Program-made: the position numbers and the translations under genes | Shown here: in pieces, positions 1 to 9,203 of the stretch | Layout: the number at the start of each line of letters is the position of its first letter | Position numbering within the stretch: the first letter of the stretch is position 1 | Notes under the pieces: generated by a model | Told to the model about the DNA's origin: nothing | What the model saw: the letters and a program-made list of their open reading frames with translations, nothing else | Database searches by the model: none | Source of the DNA: an uncultured Pelagibacteraceae bacterium | Lineage (GTDB): Bacteria > Pseudomonadota > Alphaproteobacteria > Pelagibacterales > Pelagibacteraceae | Direction: 5' to 3' | NCBI GenBank assembly: GCA_902598825.1 | Contig: CACKDD010000003.1 | Span: forward strand, 38,191 to 102,190 | DNA length: 64,000 nt

Positions 1-107
1 ATTGGTTGTGCTTCACTTGGATCGATAACACATGCTATCTGTTTTTTTTCATCAAGAATAATATAACTGTAGTTATCTTGTAGACATTTGATTATTTCAA
101 CTTTCAT
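1..107 (-). CDS. gloB: Hydroxyacylglutathione hydrolase (glyoxalase II), N-terminal part
   Basis: Only the first 35 or so codons lie in the window; the gene runs off the left edge. The visible N-terminus (MKVEIIKCLQDNYSYIILDE, then a V-I-D-P-S strand) matches the start of glyoxalase II metallo-beta-lactamase proteins, where a D-N-Y motif precedes a V-D-P-G/S turn. The family hydrolyses S-lactoylglutathione to lactate and glutathione in methylglyoxal detoxification. The zinc motif HxHxDH would lie outside the window and cannot be checked. The start follows the metW stop by one base, so it is probably the third gene of a metX-metW-gloB transcript. Confidence 0.75.
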   Translation of the reverse strand, partial: MKVEIIKCLQDNYSYIILDEKKQIACVIDPSEAQP

Positions 108-108
108 A

Positions 109-705
109 TTATTTCTCTATTAAGAAAATACCAAGCTCAGCAAATAAATTTTTAAAAGATAAGTTAGAATTGTTTATATTTGAAACATTTTTATTCATTA
201 GTGCAAGAGATTTATAAATTTTGAAATTAACAATTTTAGAAAATTTTACAAAATCTTTTATTGTACACATGTGAATGTTTGGTGTGTTATACCAATCATT
301 TGGTAATGTTTTTGTGACAGGCATAGTTCCTTTTCTCAATAAATTAAGTCTTACTCTCCAATGACCAAAATTAGGAATAGTTACAATTGCTTTTTTTCCA
401 ACCCTCAAAAGTTCTTTAATAACTATTTCCGGATTTACAAAAGCTTGTAAAGTTTGCCCTAATACAACATAATCAAAAGAATTTTCTGGAAATTGTTTTA
501 AGTCAAATTCAGCATTACCTTCAAGTACAGTTAATCCTTTTGAAATACAAACTTGAACTTTCTTTTTTGAAATCTCAATACCTCTTATGTCTACATTTTT
601 ATTTTTTTTTAGAAACTCCATTAAAGTTCCATCGTCACATCCAACATCTAAGACTCTAGTATTTTCCTCCAATAAGTCTGCAATAATTTTAAACTCTAAT
701 TTCAT
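109..705 (-). CDS. metW: Methionine biosynthesis protein MetW (SAM-dependent methyltransferase fold)
   Basis: The 198-residue protein has a class I methyltransferase fold: motif I is V-L-D-V-G-C-D-D-G-T-L near residues 18-28, and E/G-I-E-I follows at the second strand. Length and sequence fit MetW, which is found beside metX in many proteobacteria and is thought to assist homoserine O-acyltransferase. A methylation reaction is not established here. It lies three bases downstream of metX and is therefore probably co-transcribed under the upstream SAM-II riboswitch. Confidence 0.88.
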   Translation of the reverse strand: MKLEFKIIADLLEENTRVLDVGCDDGTLMEFLKKNKNVDIRGIEISKKKVQVCISKGLTVLEGNAEFDLKQFPENSFDYVVLGQTLQAFVNPEIVIKELLRVGKKAIVTIPNFGHWRVRLNLLRKGTMPVTKTLPNDWYNTPNIHMCTIKDFVKFSKIVNFKIYKSLALMNKNVSNINNSNLSFKNLFAELGIFLIEK

Positions 706-708
706 AAT

Positions 709-1824
709 TTATTCTTTATAAGATTGATCTAAAAAATTCTTAAGAGCACTTAAAAAATCTGGGACATCTAGTAAAAATGAATCATGACCTTTATCAGATT
801 CTATTTCAACGAAGCCAACATCTGCTCCAATAGCATTCAATGCAATTACTATATCTTTATTTTCTTGTGTTGGATAAAGCCAATCAGATGTAAAAGATAT
901 AACAAAAAATTTTGCATTAGTTTTTATAAAAGCATTAGATAAATTACCCTTAAATTTTTTTGCTAAATCAAAATAATCCATTGCACGAGTGATATAAAGA
1001 TAACTATTCGCATCAAATCTATCTACAAAAACTGAACCTTGATATCTCAAATAACTTTCTATTTGAAAATCAGCATCAAAGCCAAATTTAAGATCATCTC
1101 TTTCTTGAAGTTTTCTTCCAAACTTTTCTTGAAGACCTTTTTTAGATAAGTAAGTTATATGTGCAGCCATTCTTGCTACAGCCAAACCTTTATCAGGAAT
1201 CATATTATTTGAGGAGTATTCTCCTTTGGACCAATTATGGTCTGCAGTGATTGCCTGTCTACCAAGTTCATTAAAAGCAATATTTTGTGCCGAATGACTT
1301 GCTGTACAAGCTATAGGTACAGCAGTTTTCGTTTTGTCAGGAAAATTACTTACAAACTGCAATACTTGCATTCCACCCATTGAACCTCCAACAACAGAAA
1401 AAAGTTTTCTAATTCCAAAATGATCTAACAAATTAACTTGAGCATTAACTATATCGTTGATTGTAATAACGGGAAAGTCAGTCCCATATGTTTTGTTTGT
1501 CTTGGGGTTTTTATGACTAGGACCAAAAGAGCCCATACATCCTCCAATCACATTGGCACAAATTACGAAGTATTTATTTGTATCAATTGATTTATTTGGA
1601 CCGACTGCATATGACCACCAACCATCCTTATTTGTAATAGGATTTTTTCCTGTAACAAATTGATCACCTGTTAATGCATGAAAAACCAATATAGCATTAT
1701 TCTTATCTTTATTAAGTGACCCATAGGTTTCATATGCTAATGGAAACTCATTAATAGTTTGACCGCAATCAAGCTTTAGAGGTTTATTAACAATAAGTGT
1801 TTTTATATTCTCTTTAACATTCAT
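709..1824 (-). CDS. metX: Homoserine O-acetyltransferase MetX
   Basis: MetX activates homoserine with acetyl-CoA (or succinyl-CoA) for methionine synthesis in the cytoplasm. It is an alpha/beta-hydrolase: nucleophile elbow G-G-S-M-G-G near residue 148, an Asp in T-S-D-W near 314 and the His of G-H-D-S-F near 347. The N-terminal F-H-A-L-T-G-D oxyanion region and the G-G-C-M-G-S-F-G-P segment are typical of MetX. I chose the ATG at 1824; a GTG three codons upstream at 1833 is also possible. The family is normally 360-390 residues, so this is full length. It is preceded by a SAM-II riboswitch, so expression is likely lowered when S-adenosylmethionine is abundant. Confidence 0.93.
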   Translation of the reverse strand: MNVKENIKTLIVNKPLKLDCGQTINEFPLAYETYGSLNKDKNNAILVFHALTGDQFVTGKNPITNKDGWWSYAVGPNKSIDTNKYFVICANVIGGCMGSFGPSHKNPKTNKTYGTDFPVITINDIVNAQVNLLDHFGIRKLFSVVGGSMGGMQVLQFVSNFPDKTKTAVPIACTASHSAQNIAFNELGRQAITADHNWSKGEYSSNNMIPDKGLAVARMAAHITYLSKKGLQEKFGRKLQERDDLKFGFDADFQIESYLRYQGSVFVDRFDANSYLYITRAMDYFDLAKKFKGNLSNAFIKTNAKFFVISFTSDWLYPTQENKDIVIALNAIGADVGFVEIESDKGHDSFLLDVPDFLSALKNFLDQSYKE

Positions 1825-1858
1825 AATAATCACTAAATATCGAATTGTGAGAAAAAAA

Positions 1859-1910
1859 ACATTTTTAGCGGTTTTTTTAAAGCGCTCGCAATTCAGTTAA
1901 ATCAGCGCGT
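1859..1910 (-). promoter_or_regulatory. SAM-II riboswitch (metA motif) upstream of metX
   Basis: Read on the minus strand, 1910 to 1859 begins ACGCGCTGATTTAACTG and continues ATTGCGAGCGC, an A/T-rich linker and CGCTAAAAATG. This matches the H-type pseudoknot of SAM-II: P1 arms GCGCT and AGCGC, the conserved GATTTAAC loop segment, the ATTGC segment and the 3' GCTAAA strand. The element sits about 35 bases before the metX start and immediately after a promoter. SAM-II binds S-adenosylmethionine and usually acts on translation initiation. There is no clear Shine-Dalgarno between the pseudoknot and the start, so the exact switching mechanism is not visible. Confidence 0.93.
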
Positions 1911-1914
1911 AAAT

Positions 1915-1943
1915 TTTGTACTAGAAGTTATTTAGTATGTCAA
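1915..1943 (-). promoter_or_regulatory. Sigma-70-type promoter for riboswitch-metX-metW
   Basis: On the minus strand a perfect TTGACA (1943-1938) is followed by exactly 17 bases and TACAAA (1920-1915). Transcription would begin about seven bases on, at or just before the first base of the SAM-II riboswitch. The fit between predicted start and aptamer start supports both calls. Confidence 0.8.
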
Positions 1944-2017
1944 TTTTTTTAAATAAATTTACTAATACTATATAAAAAATTGTTATTTTATTTATAAAGA
2001 GCTTAAATTTAAAAAAA

Positions 2018-3103
2018 ATGACAAATCTATCATTTAAAAAAATCAACATAGAAGCCTATGAACCTGGCAAATCTACTATAAAAAAATTAAAAAAGGTCAT
2101 TAAGCTTTCTGCTAATGAGTCTGCTTTAGGTGTTAGTTTAAAAGCAAAAAAAGTAATTTCAAAGAAAAATACAAACTTTTTTAGATACCCAGATGGAACA
2201 TCAAGAAAGTTAAGAGATCAAATATCTAAAAAATTTAAATGTGATATAGATAAAATTATCTGTGGAGCTGGCTCAGATGAGATAATTCAGATGCTCTGTC
2301 AGCTTTTTCTTAAACCAAATGACGAGGTCATAGTCCCTCAATATAGTTTTTTGATGTATAGAATTTATTCAAAGATAGTGGGAGCAAAGGTAGTTTTTTC
2401 TAAAGAAAAAAATTTTAAAATATCTATTTCTGAGATTTTAAAAAAAGTAACAAAAAAAACTAAAATAGTTTTTATAGCAAACCCAAATAATCCAACAGGT
2501 ACATATCTGAATAAATCTGAACTTATGCAACTAAGAAAGAAATTGAGAAAAAATATATTACTCGTTGTAGACGATGCTTATTTTGAATATATGAAAAATC
2601 GAGATTATAAATCTGGTCTAGACTTATTTGGAAATAAAAAAAATGTTTTCATTTTAAGAACATTTTCAAAAATATATGGATTAGCTTCTTTACGAATAGG
2701 TTGGGGTTATGGGCCTAGAAAAATTGTTGATGCTTTAAACTTAATAAAACCTCCGTTTAACGTTAATGAAGTTGCTCAACTTGCTGCAGTGGAATCTCTT
2801 AAAGATACAAAATTTGTCTCTCAGTCTGTAAAACATAATTTATTATATGCTTCAAAAATAAAAAAATTTTTAAATCAGTACAATATTTACTCAAATGAAA
2901 TTAGTGCAAATTTTTTACTATTAGACTTCTCAAATTGTAAATTCAAAGCTAAAAATTTCTATGAAAAGTTAAAAGCAAAAGGAATTATTTTAAGATCGAC
3001 AGAGTATGGTTATAAAATTAAAAATAGGTTGAGACTAACAATTGGTTCAAGAAATGATAACCTAAAATTTATGAGAAGTGTAGAAAGAATATTTGGCAAA
3101 TGA
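2018..3103 (+). CDS. hisC: Histidinol-phosphate aminotransferase
   Basis: A 361-residue fold-type I PLP enzyme that transaminates imidazole acetol phosphate in histidine synthesis. Homologues beside tyrA often also serve in aromatic amino-acid transamination. Landmarks: S-A-N-E-S near 31, the N-P-N-N-P-T-G loop at 155-161, D-D-A-Y near 185-188, the PLP lysine K218 in R-T-F-S-K-I-Y-G, and the phosphate-binding R-I-G-W-G after it. Length is normal. It overlaps tyrA by four bases (ATGA) and is divergent from metX. The hisC-tyrA pair beside metX-metW is a recurrent alphaproteobacterial arrangement, which fits a dual histidine/aromatic role here, but that is inference. Confidence 0.9.
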   Translation: MTNLSFKKINIEAYEPGKSTIKKLKKVIKLSANESALGVSLKAKKVISKKNTNFFRYPDGTSRKLRDQISKKFKCDIDKIICGAGSDEIIQMLCQLFLKPNDEVIVPQYSFLMYRIYSKIVGAKVVFSKEKNFKISISEILKKVTKKTKIVFIANPNNPTGTYLNKSELMQLRKKLRKNILLVVDDAYFEYMKNRDYKSGLDLFGNKKNVFILRTFSKIYGLASLRIGWGYGPRKIVDALNLIKPPFNVNEVAQLAAVESLKDTKFVSQSVKHNLLYASKIKKFLNQYNIYSNEISANFLLLDFSNCKFKAKNFYEKLKAKGIILRSTEYGYKIKNRLRLTIGSRNDNLKFMRSVERIFGK

Positions 3104-3996
3104 AAAATATATTAATTATAGGCTGTGGATTGCTAGGCTCATCTTTATTGAGAAGAATAAAAAAAAAGAAATTAGCAAAAAAAATTTTTATTTTTGAAAA
3201 ATCAAAAAAAAATTTATCTAAAATTAAAAAATTAAAATTACCAGGCATCATTACAAAAAAACCTGAAGATATAATGTCAGAGATCAATATGATTATTTTT
3301 TGCACACCAATGAGTGAATACAAAAAGATTATTTTAAAATTAAATAAATTTTTAACTAAAAATCATATTATTACAGACATTGGTTCATCAAAATCAAATT
3401 CATTAAAAGTAGTTAATAAAAATTTAAAAAAAAATATTTCTTGGGTCTCAAGCCATCCAATAGCTGGTTCTGAAGTGAGTGGACCAGAACATGGAAAACA
3501 AGATTTGTTTGAGGGTAAATGGTGCGTTTTGATAAAAGATAAAAAAACCAATTTTAGACATTTAAAGTTAGTAGACTCTTTCTGGAAAAAAATGGGATCC
3601 AAAACAGTTTTGATGAGTCCCACAAAACATGATAAAATTTTTTCAATCACAAGTCACTTGCCCCATCTCATTGCTTACAATTTAGTAAAAACAGCTCAAA
3701 CTTTTGAGAAAAAGCAAAAACATGATTTAATAAAATTTAGTGCTGGCGGTTTAAGAGATTTTTCAAGAATTGCAGCTTCAAATGAGATAATGTGGAGAGA
3801 TATTTTTTTTGATAATAAAACTAATGTTTCAAAGGCTATAAATTTATTTATAAAAAATTTAAATGAATTTAAAAGAGATATTAATTCCAAAAACAATAAA
3901 TCAATCATTAAAAAATTAATTCAAACAAAAAAAGTTAGATCCCAGATAATTAAATTAAAACAAGATATAAATTTACCTAATTTTGGTAGAGACTAA
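3100..3996 (+). CDS. tyrA: Prephenate/arogenate (cyclohexadienyl) dehydrogenase
   Basis: The 298-residue protein begins with a Rossmann dinucleotide site G-C-G-L-L-G-S-S at residues 8-15. It carries the TyrA signatures T-D-I-G-S-S-K near 92-98 and S-H-P-I-A-G-S-E near 117-124, including the catalytic-type His. The family oxidatively decarboxylates prephenate or arogenate on the way to tyrosine. Substrate choice cannot be read from the sequence. No chorismate mutase domain is fused. It is translationally coupled to hisC by a 4-bp overlap and ends convergently with the NlpC/P60 gene, overlapping it by four bases. Confidence 0.87.
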   Translation: MKNILIIGCGLLGSSLLRRIKKKKLAKKIFIFEKSKKNLSKIKKLKLPGIITKKPEDIMSEINMIIFCTPMSEYKKIILKLNKFLTKNHIITDIGSSKSNSLKVVNKNLKKNISWVSSHPIAGSEVSGPEHGKQDLFEGKWCVLIKDKKTNFRHLKLVDSFWKKMGSKTVLMSPTKHDKIFSITSHLPHLIAYNLVKTAQTFEKKQKHDLIKFSAGGLRDFSRIAASNEIMWRDIFFDNKTNVSKAINLFIKNLNEFKRDINSKNNKSIIKKLIQTKKVRSQIIKLKQDINLPNFGRD

Positions 3997-4745
3997 TAAT
4001 TTTTTATATTTGTTATTTTTTTTACGCTCAAATTTGCAGTTTTAGAAATTAACTTTATTGTATGTTTTGTGGGCATAATTAAGACTTTTTTTCTTGGACC
4101 GTAAGCATGAATTAAATTTAATTGATTTATGCTCATACCCACGTGACCTTTCCAAAAAATAATATCGCCTTTATTTATTTTTTTACTTATCTTTTTTTTA
4201 CAAAATTTTATTTGATCTTTTGTATCTCTTGGAAAAAAAATTCTATTATAATAAAAGTATATTTGAATTAAAGCTGAGCAATCAATACCATTAGAAGTTT
4301 TACCACCCCACATGTATTTACAACCTAAAAATGATTTAATTACTTTTAAAAAATTTTTCTCAATATAATTAATTTTTTTAAGATCTTTTTTTCTTATCCA
4401 CTTATTCTTTTGATACTCAACATAATTTCTATCTTTATTAAGAGCTACAATTCCTGTTCCAAAATAAAGAAATTTATCTGTTGGGGTATATCTATTATTT
4501 TTCTTTCTAAATATTTTTGATTTTAATCTAGAAATTTTTAGTGAAGGTTTAAAATTTTCATAAAATTTATTCTCTTTAATAAAACCTATATAGTTATCAA
4601 AACTAGTCTTAATTTTTACCCAATTTCTTTTTTTTGTTAAAATCTTGAATTTTTCTCCATATAAAATCTGGGATGTAACTTCTGACTTAAAAGAAGGTTT
4701 TGAATAGATATTTGCGACCGAAATATTGAGAAAATTATTTTTCAT
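3993..4745 (-). CDS. NlpC/P60 family cell-wall peptidase with N-terminal SH3-like domain
   Basis: The 250-residue protein has an SH3b-like N-terminal half (N-I-Y-S-K-P near 12-17, then N-W-V-K-I) and a C-terminal NlpC/P60 domain. The papain-like triad is visible: C156 in G-I-D-C-S-A-L, H201 in K-G-H-V-G-M and H213 in L-I-H-A-Y-G. Such enzymes cut D-Glu-gamma/meso-diaminopimelate bonds in peptidoglycan stem peptides, or in recycled muropeptides. I see no signal peptide, so it may act in the cytoplasm, which fits the next gene, an AmpG-like muropeptide permease it overlaps by 11 bases. Confidence 0.82.
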   Translation of the reverse strand: MKNNFLNISVANIYSKPSFKSEVTSQILYGEKFKILTKKRNWVKIKTSFDNYIGFIKENKFYENFKPSLKISRLKSKIFRKKNNRYTPTDKFLYFGTGIVALNKDRNYVEYQKNKWIRKKDLKKINYIEKNFLKVIKSFLGCKYMWGGKTSNGIDCSALIQIYFYYNRIFFPRDTKDQIKFCKKKISKKINKGDIIFWKGHVGMSINQLNLIHAYGPRKKVLIMPTKHTIKLISKTANLSVKKITNIKNY

Positions 4746-6111
4746 AAAGTTTTAATTTATTCCTCAAAATCCATAATATAATTAAAGAAGGTATTACCAT
4801 TAGGGCAGTTAATATAAAAAAAGTACCCCAATCACCATTTAGCCAATCTACAAGAGCACCTGATGAGGATGCTAAAGTTGTTCTTCCAGCAGTTCCTATT
4901 GAAGCTAAAAGAGCATATTGAGTTGCGGTGTAAGCTCTATCAACTAATAAAGAAATAAATGCCACAAATGCAACTGTCGCAAATGCTGCTGCAACATCAT
5001 CAAAAATTACTGCAATAGCAAATAATAACTCAGATTTATCGCTCCACGCTAATAGACTAAATAAAAGGTTTGTACTTGCCATAATAATTCCAGCTAGAAA
5101 CATGGCTTTTAAAACACCTGATCTAATAACAAAAAGTCCTCCTAAAAGAGTAAAAATTACAGTTGTTATCCAACCTAATGTTTTAGAATAGATAGCAATA
5201 TCTGATTTACTAAAACCTATTTCTTTATAAAAAATGATAGACATACGACCCAAAAAAGCTTCACCAACTTTAAATAAAAATACAAAACTTAATATTCCAA
5301 TAGCAATTTGAAAGCCATTTTTTTTGAAAAAACTTAAAATAGGTCCACCAATAGTACCTGCAACCCAAGACAATGACAGAGTAAAGATGTTTTGTTTTAT
5401 AAATTTGCTTGAGATTAGTTTGTCATTTTCTAAATGTTTTATTCGTCTACCTTCATGACCTGTTTCGTGAATAAACATTAGTCCAATATTCATTAAAATT
5501 ATTAGAATTCCTAAAATTAAAAAAGTTAATTGCCAGTAATTTTCAAAACCTGCATTTTCTAAAAATTCAGCAGAAAATAAAGATAATACGCCTCCAAGTT
5601 TATATCCACTCCACCATCCAACCACAGCCACTGCGGCACCAGCAGCCATTGCCCCACCTTCATTTTCTCCAATTTGTTCTATTCTTAATGCGTCAACTGT
5701 TATGTCTTGTGTTGCTGATGCCACAGCAATTAAAAGTCCAACAGTAATAACTAATGCTAAATTTTCTGTTGGATTAATCATGCTCCATAAAAAAAGAGAT
5801 AACAAAATCAATGATTGCATTAATACAATCCACCCTCTTCTATGACCAATTTTTTTTGTTAAAAGCGGTATTTGGATCCTATCAACTAAAGGTGCCCATA
5901 AATAATTAAAAGCATAAACAGCAAATATAAGTCCAGCCCAGCCTACGGTTGATCTACTAAGTCCATCTTCCTTTAACCATAAACTAAGACTACTTCCGAT
6001 TAAAACCCAAGGAAATCCAGAAATTGCACCTAATAATAATATTTTTAACATTCTTTTATCAAAATAAATTGAAAAGGTTTCTGAAAGGGATTGTTTCTTT
6101 ATTTCAATCAT
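4735..6111 (-). CDS. ampG: AmpG-like MFS permease (muropeptide uptake)
   Basis: The 458-residue membrane protein has about a dozen hydrophobic segments. Its N-terminal half resembles AmpG: L-L-G-A-I-S-G-F-P near 26-34, then a W-A-P-L-V-D-R loop, H-R-R-G-W, and A-T-Q-D-I-T-V-D-A-L near 133-142. AmpG imports anhydro-muropeptides from periplasm to cytoplasm for cell-wall recycling. The NlpC/P60 gene follows with an 11-bp overlap, and AmgK-MurU salvage enzymes lie at 22.4-24.1 kb. Substrate is inferred from family and context; other MFS members of this clan carry acetyl-CoA. Confidence 0.78.
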   Translation of the reverse strand: MIEIKKQSLSETFSIYFDKRMLKILLLGAISGFPWVLIGSSLSLWLKEDGLSRSTVGWAGLIFAVYAFNYLWAPLVDRIQIPLLTKKIGHRRGWIVLMQSLILLSLFLWSMINPTENLALVITVGLLIAVASATQDITVDALRIEQIGENEGGAMAAGAAVAVVGWWSGYKLGGVLSLFSAEFLENAGFENYWQLTFLILGILIILMNIGLMFIHETGHEGRRIKHLENDKLISSKFIKQNIFTLSLSWVAGTIGGPILSFFKKNGFQIAIGILSFVFLFKVGEAFLGRMSIIFYKEIGFSKSDIAIYSKTLGWITTVIFTLLGGLFVIRSGVLKAMFLAGIIMASTNLLFSLLAWSDKSELLFAIAVIFDDVAAAFATVAFVAFISLLVDRAYTATQYALLASIGTAGRTTLASSSGALVDWLNGDWGTFFILTALMVIPSLIILWILRNKLKLYEK

Positions 6112-6112
6112 T

Positions 6113-7552
6113 TTAATTTCTCCAAAAGGATGGAAGGAATAAAACTAATATTGCAAAAAGTTCTAGTCTCCCTAAGATCATACCAATAGTTAAAATCCAC
6201 TTTGAAACATCAGGTAGAGTTGAAAAATTTCCATTAGGACCAATTATAGACCCTAACCCAGGACCAACATTAGAAATGGAAGTAGCAGCACCAGATATTG
6301 CTGTAATAAAATCAAGTCCTGTTAAAGATAACAAAGCTGATAACAAAAAAAAAATTACTAAATACATGTATATAAATGAAATTATTGAAGCAATAAATTT
6401 ATTATCAATTTGATTCTGGTCATATTTCAAAACAAAAATTCCCTTGGGATATATAATTTTTTTAAGCTGATTTGTTATAAAAGAATAAAGAATTTGAAAT
6501 CGAAATATTTTAATACCACATGTTGTTGAACCTGCGCACCCTCCTATAAACATTAAACCTAAAAATAAAACTAATGGAAAACTTCCCCAACTATCAAATT
6601 GAGCATTTACATAACCAGTTCCTGTCAAAATTGAAATAACATTAAAAAAGACTGACCTTATATTAAATGAACTTGAATTATTAATGGATAGATAAATTGA
6701 TAAAATTATTATAGATACAAATATAACCTTTAAAAATGTTTTAATTTGAGTATCAGAAGTAAAAATAGATCTATTTCCATTTAGAAATTTTATGTAAACA
6801 ATAAAAGGAAGACTACCCAAGATTATAAAAATGATTGCAGATGTTTCTATTGCAATACTATTAAAAAAACCAATAGACTGATTATAATTTGAAAAACCTC
6901 CTGTAGCTATTGTCGTCATAGAATGAGTAACACTATCAAAAATATCCATTCCAAAAATATTATAAGTAATAGCACAAAGAGCAGTTAAACCTGAATAAAT
7001 ATAAATTAATCTCAATGCGATCTCTTTTGATTTTGGAAGAATTTTCTCTGATGAGTCATTGTTGGATATTTTAAATAGCTGCATACCTCCAACATTCATA
7101 ATTGGCATTAAAGTAATTGCCATTACAATTATACCAATACCTCCCAACCATTGAAGAATTGCTCTCCATAGTAAAATACCTTTAGGCATATCCTCAAGAT
7201 TTGAGATAATTGTGGAGCCAGTAGTAGTAATCCCTGACATACTCTCAAAAAAAGCATTAGTGAATGAAAAGTTTAAATTAGAAAATACAAATGGAAGAGA
7301 CCCAAAGATTGCAATACTTAACCAAGAAAGTGCTGTGAGTAAAAAAGCTTGTTGTAAATTAAGTTTTTTTTCGTGATCCAAATTTGATAAAAAAAACAAA
7401 GTACCAAAAACTATTGTTACTATAGAGGCTCCAAAAAAAGACGAATCAAACTGGCCATATATCAGTTGCACAATAATAGGCACTAACATAAAAATCCCTA
7501 GGATTATTTGGAGTATCCCTAGTGTAAAAAAAACAGTTTTATAATTAGACAT
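6113..7552 (-). CDS. trkH: Trk/Ktr-type potassium uptake channel subunit TrkH
   Basis: The 479-residue integral membrane protein has the repeated membrane-pore-membrane units of TrkH. Selectivity-filter-like segments are visible: S-G-I-T-T-T-G-S-T after residue 100, T-I-A-T-G-G-F-S in the second unit, G-T-G-Y in the third and S-N-V-G-P-G-L-G in the last. TrkH is the ion-conducting part of Na+- or H+-coupled K+ uptake and normally needs the NAD-binding subunit TrkA, which is not in this window. One base separates it from ampG downstream, so the two may share a transcript. Confidence 0.92.
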   Translation of the reverse strand: MSNYKTVFFTLGILQIILGIFMLVPIIVQLIYGQFDSSFFGASIVTIVFGTLFFLSNLDHEKKLNLQQAFLLTALSWLSIAIFGSLPFVFSNLNFSFTNAFFESMSGITTTGSTIISNLEDMPKGILLWRAILQWLGGIGIIVMAITLMPIMNVGGMQLFKISNNDSSEKILPKSKEIALRLIYIYSGLTALCAITYNIFGMDIFDSVTHSMTTIATGGFSNYNQSIGFFNSIAIETSAIIFIILGSLPFIVYIKFLNGNRSIFTSDTQIKTFLKVIFVSIIILSIYLSINNSSSFNIRSVFFNVISILTGTGYVNAQFDSWGSFPLVLFLGLMFIGGCAGSTTCGIKIFRFQILYSFITNQLKKIIYPKGIFVLKYDQNQIDNKFIASIISFIYMYLVIFFLLSALLSLTGLDFITAISGAATSISNVGPGLGSIIGPNGNFSTLPDVSKWILTIGMILGRLELFAILVLFLPSFWRN

Positions 7553-7640
7553 TTTGAAAGGACATTATTTTATGGTAAATAAATTTCAACTCTATAAGAA
7601 TTAAGTTGTTCGTTAATATTAGATTTTGTTTGAATTATTC

Positions 7641-9203
7641 ATGATTAAAAAAGAAAACCTAGAAAAAACAAGTGCATGGCCATTCGTCGAGGCCAAAAAG
7701 TTACTCAGAGAAAGAAAATCTATTATTGAAAAAAAAGGAAAAATCACACTTCAGACTGGCTATGGACCAAGTGGATTACCTCACATAGGAACTTTTGGTG
7801 AAGTTGCTAGAACTTCGATGATGGTAAATGCTTTAAAGCATTTGACAGATCTTCCAACAGAAATTTTGACTTTTTCAGATGATATGGATGGATTAAGAAA
7901 AGTACCCGAAAATGTTCCTAATAAAGAATTGCTAGAAGAAAATTTGCATAAACCACTTACACAAGTTCCAGATCCTTTTAAAAAATTTAAAAGTTTTGGT
8001 GAACATAATAATGAAATGTTAAAAGATTTCTTGAATAATTTTAAATTCATTTATAATTTTAAAAGTTCAACTAAACTTTATAAATCAGGTTTTTTTAATC
8101 CCTCTTTAGAAGTTATCTTAAAAAATTATGAGGGAATAATGAAAATCATATTACCAACTTTAGGAAAAGAACGTCAAAAAACTTATAGCCCTTTTTTGCC
8201 GATATGTCCTGAGACAGGGCAAGTATTAGAAATTCCAGTAAAAGAGATAAACGAAAAAAAATCTATAATTATTTTTGATAACAAAGGAAAAGATCTAGAG
8301 TCTAGTGTTCTAGATGGAAATTGTAAATTACAATGGAAAGTTGACTGGGCGATGAGATGGTATGCTTTAGATATTGATTTTGAAATGTATGGAAAAGATC
8401 TTATAGAAAGTGCAATTTTATCATCAAAAATTATCCAACTAATTGGAAAAACTAATCCGTCTGGTTTTGCTTACGAGTTATTTCTGGATGAAAAAGGGGA
8501 AAAAATATCTAAATCAAAAGGAAATGGTATTACAATTGATCAATGGCTTCAATATGCTTCACCTGAAAGCTTATCATTATATATGTATCAAAATCCTAAA
8601 AGAGCTAAAAAACTATATAATGAAATTGTTCCTAAAGCTGTGGATGAGTATCTAGACTCAATTGAAAAAGCAAAAACTCAAGATGAATTACAATTATTAA
8701 TGAATCCTGCTTGGCACGTACACAATAGCAATGTTCCCCAAGAAAATATAATCATGTCTTTTTCAATGTTATTAAATCTTGTTGAGACTAGTAACGCAGA
8801 TAATAAAGAACTTTTATGGAAGTTTGTTAAAAAATATAAAGAAAATATCTCAGAAAAAGATCATCCTATTTTTGATAATCTAGTGACTTATGCTATCAAA
8901 TATTTTAATGACATAATTAAAGCAAAGAAAAAATACAAAATTCCAAATTTAGAAGAAAAAAAAGCTCTAGAGTCTTTAGTCAAAACTCTAGAAACTTGTA
9001 ACGATAAAATGACACCTGAGGATATTCAAACATTAATTTACTCAACCGGTAAAGAAAATGGTTATGCAGAAAATCTAAGAGATTGGTTTAAGTTGATTTA
9101 TCAAGTGGTATTTGGTGATGAAAATGGTCCTCGAATGGGTTTTTTTATAAGTTTTTTTGGTGTTAAAGAAACAAAAGACCTTATAATAAATAAAATTAAA
9201 TAA
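7641..9203 (+). CDS. lysS: Lysyl-tRNA synthetase, class I
   Basis: This is the class I LysRS typical of archaea and many alphaproteobacteria, not the class II LysS of E. coli. The HIGH-like motif P-H-I-G is in G-P-S-G-L-P-H-I-G-T near residue 45, and the KMSKS-like K-I-S-K-S-K-G-N-G lies near 290. About 520 residues, the usual size. An in-frame TTG exists at 7626, but the ATG at 7641 (M-I-K-K-E-N) is the better start. It charges tRNA-Lys, a heavily used tRNA in this Lys-rich proteome. pyrD follows with a one-base overlap. Confidence 0.93.
   Translation: MIKKENLEKTSAWPFVEAKKLLRERKSIIEKKGKITLQTGYGPSGLPHIGTFGEVARTSMMVNALKHLTDLPTEILTFSDDMDGLRKVPENVPNKELLEENLHKPLTQVPDPFKKFKSFGEHNNEMLKDFLNNFKFIYNFKSSTKLYKSGFFNPSLEVILKNYEGIMKIILPTLGKERQKTYSPFLPICPETGQVLEIPVKEINEKKSIIIFDNKGKDLESSVLDGNCKLQWKVDWAMRWYALDIDFEMYGKDLIESAILSSKIIQLIGKTNPSGFAYELFLDEKGEKISKSKGNGITIDQWLQYASPESLSLYMYQNPKRAKKLYNEIVPKAVDEYLDSIEKAKTQDELQLLMNPAWHVHNSNVPQENIIMSFSMLLNLVETSNADNKELLWKFVKKYKENISEKDHPIFDNLVTYAIKYFNDIIKAKKKYKIPNLEEKKALESLVKTLETCNDKMTPEDIQTLIYSTGKENGYAENLRDWFKLIYQVVFGDENGPRMGFFISFFGVKETKDLIINKIK

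Noticed and set aside
7554..7582. Promoter TTGAAA-16-TAAATA before lysS
   Set aside because: Plausible but only 3-4 consensus bases per hexamer, spacing of 16, and a long remaining leader with other equally good -10 matches.
7781..8050. Antisense frame of 89 codons inside lysS
   Set aside because: The sense strand encodes a complete class I LysRS with both signature motifs; the antisense translation has no recognisable features.
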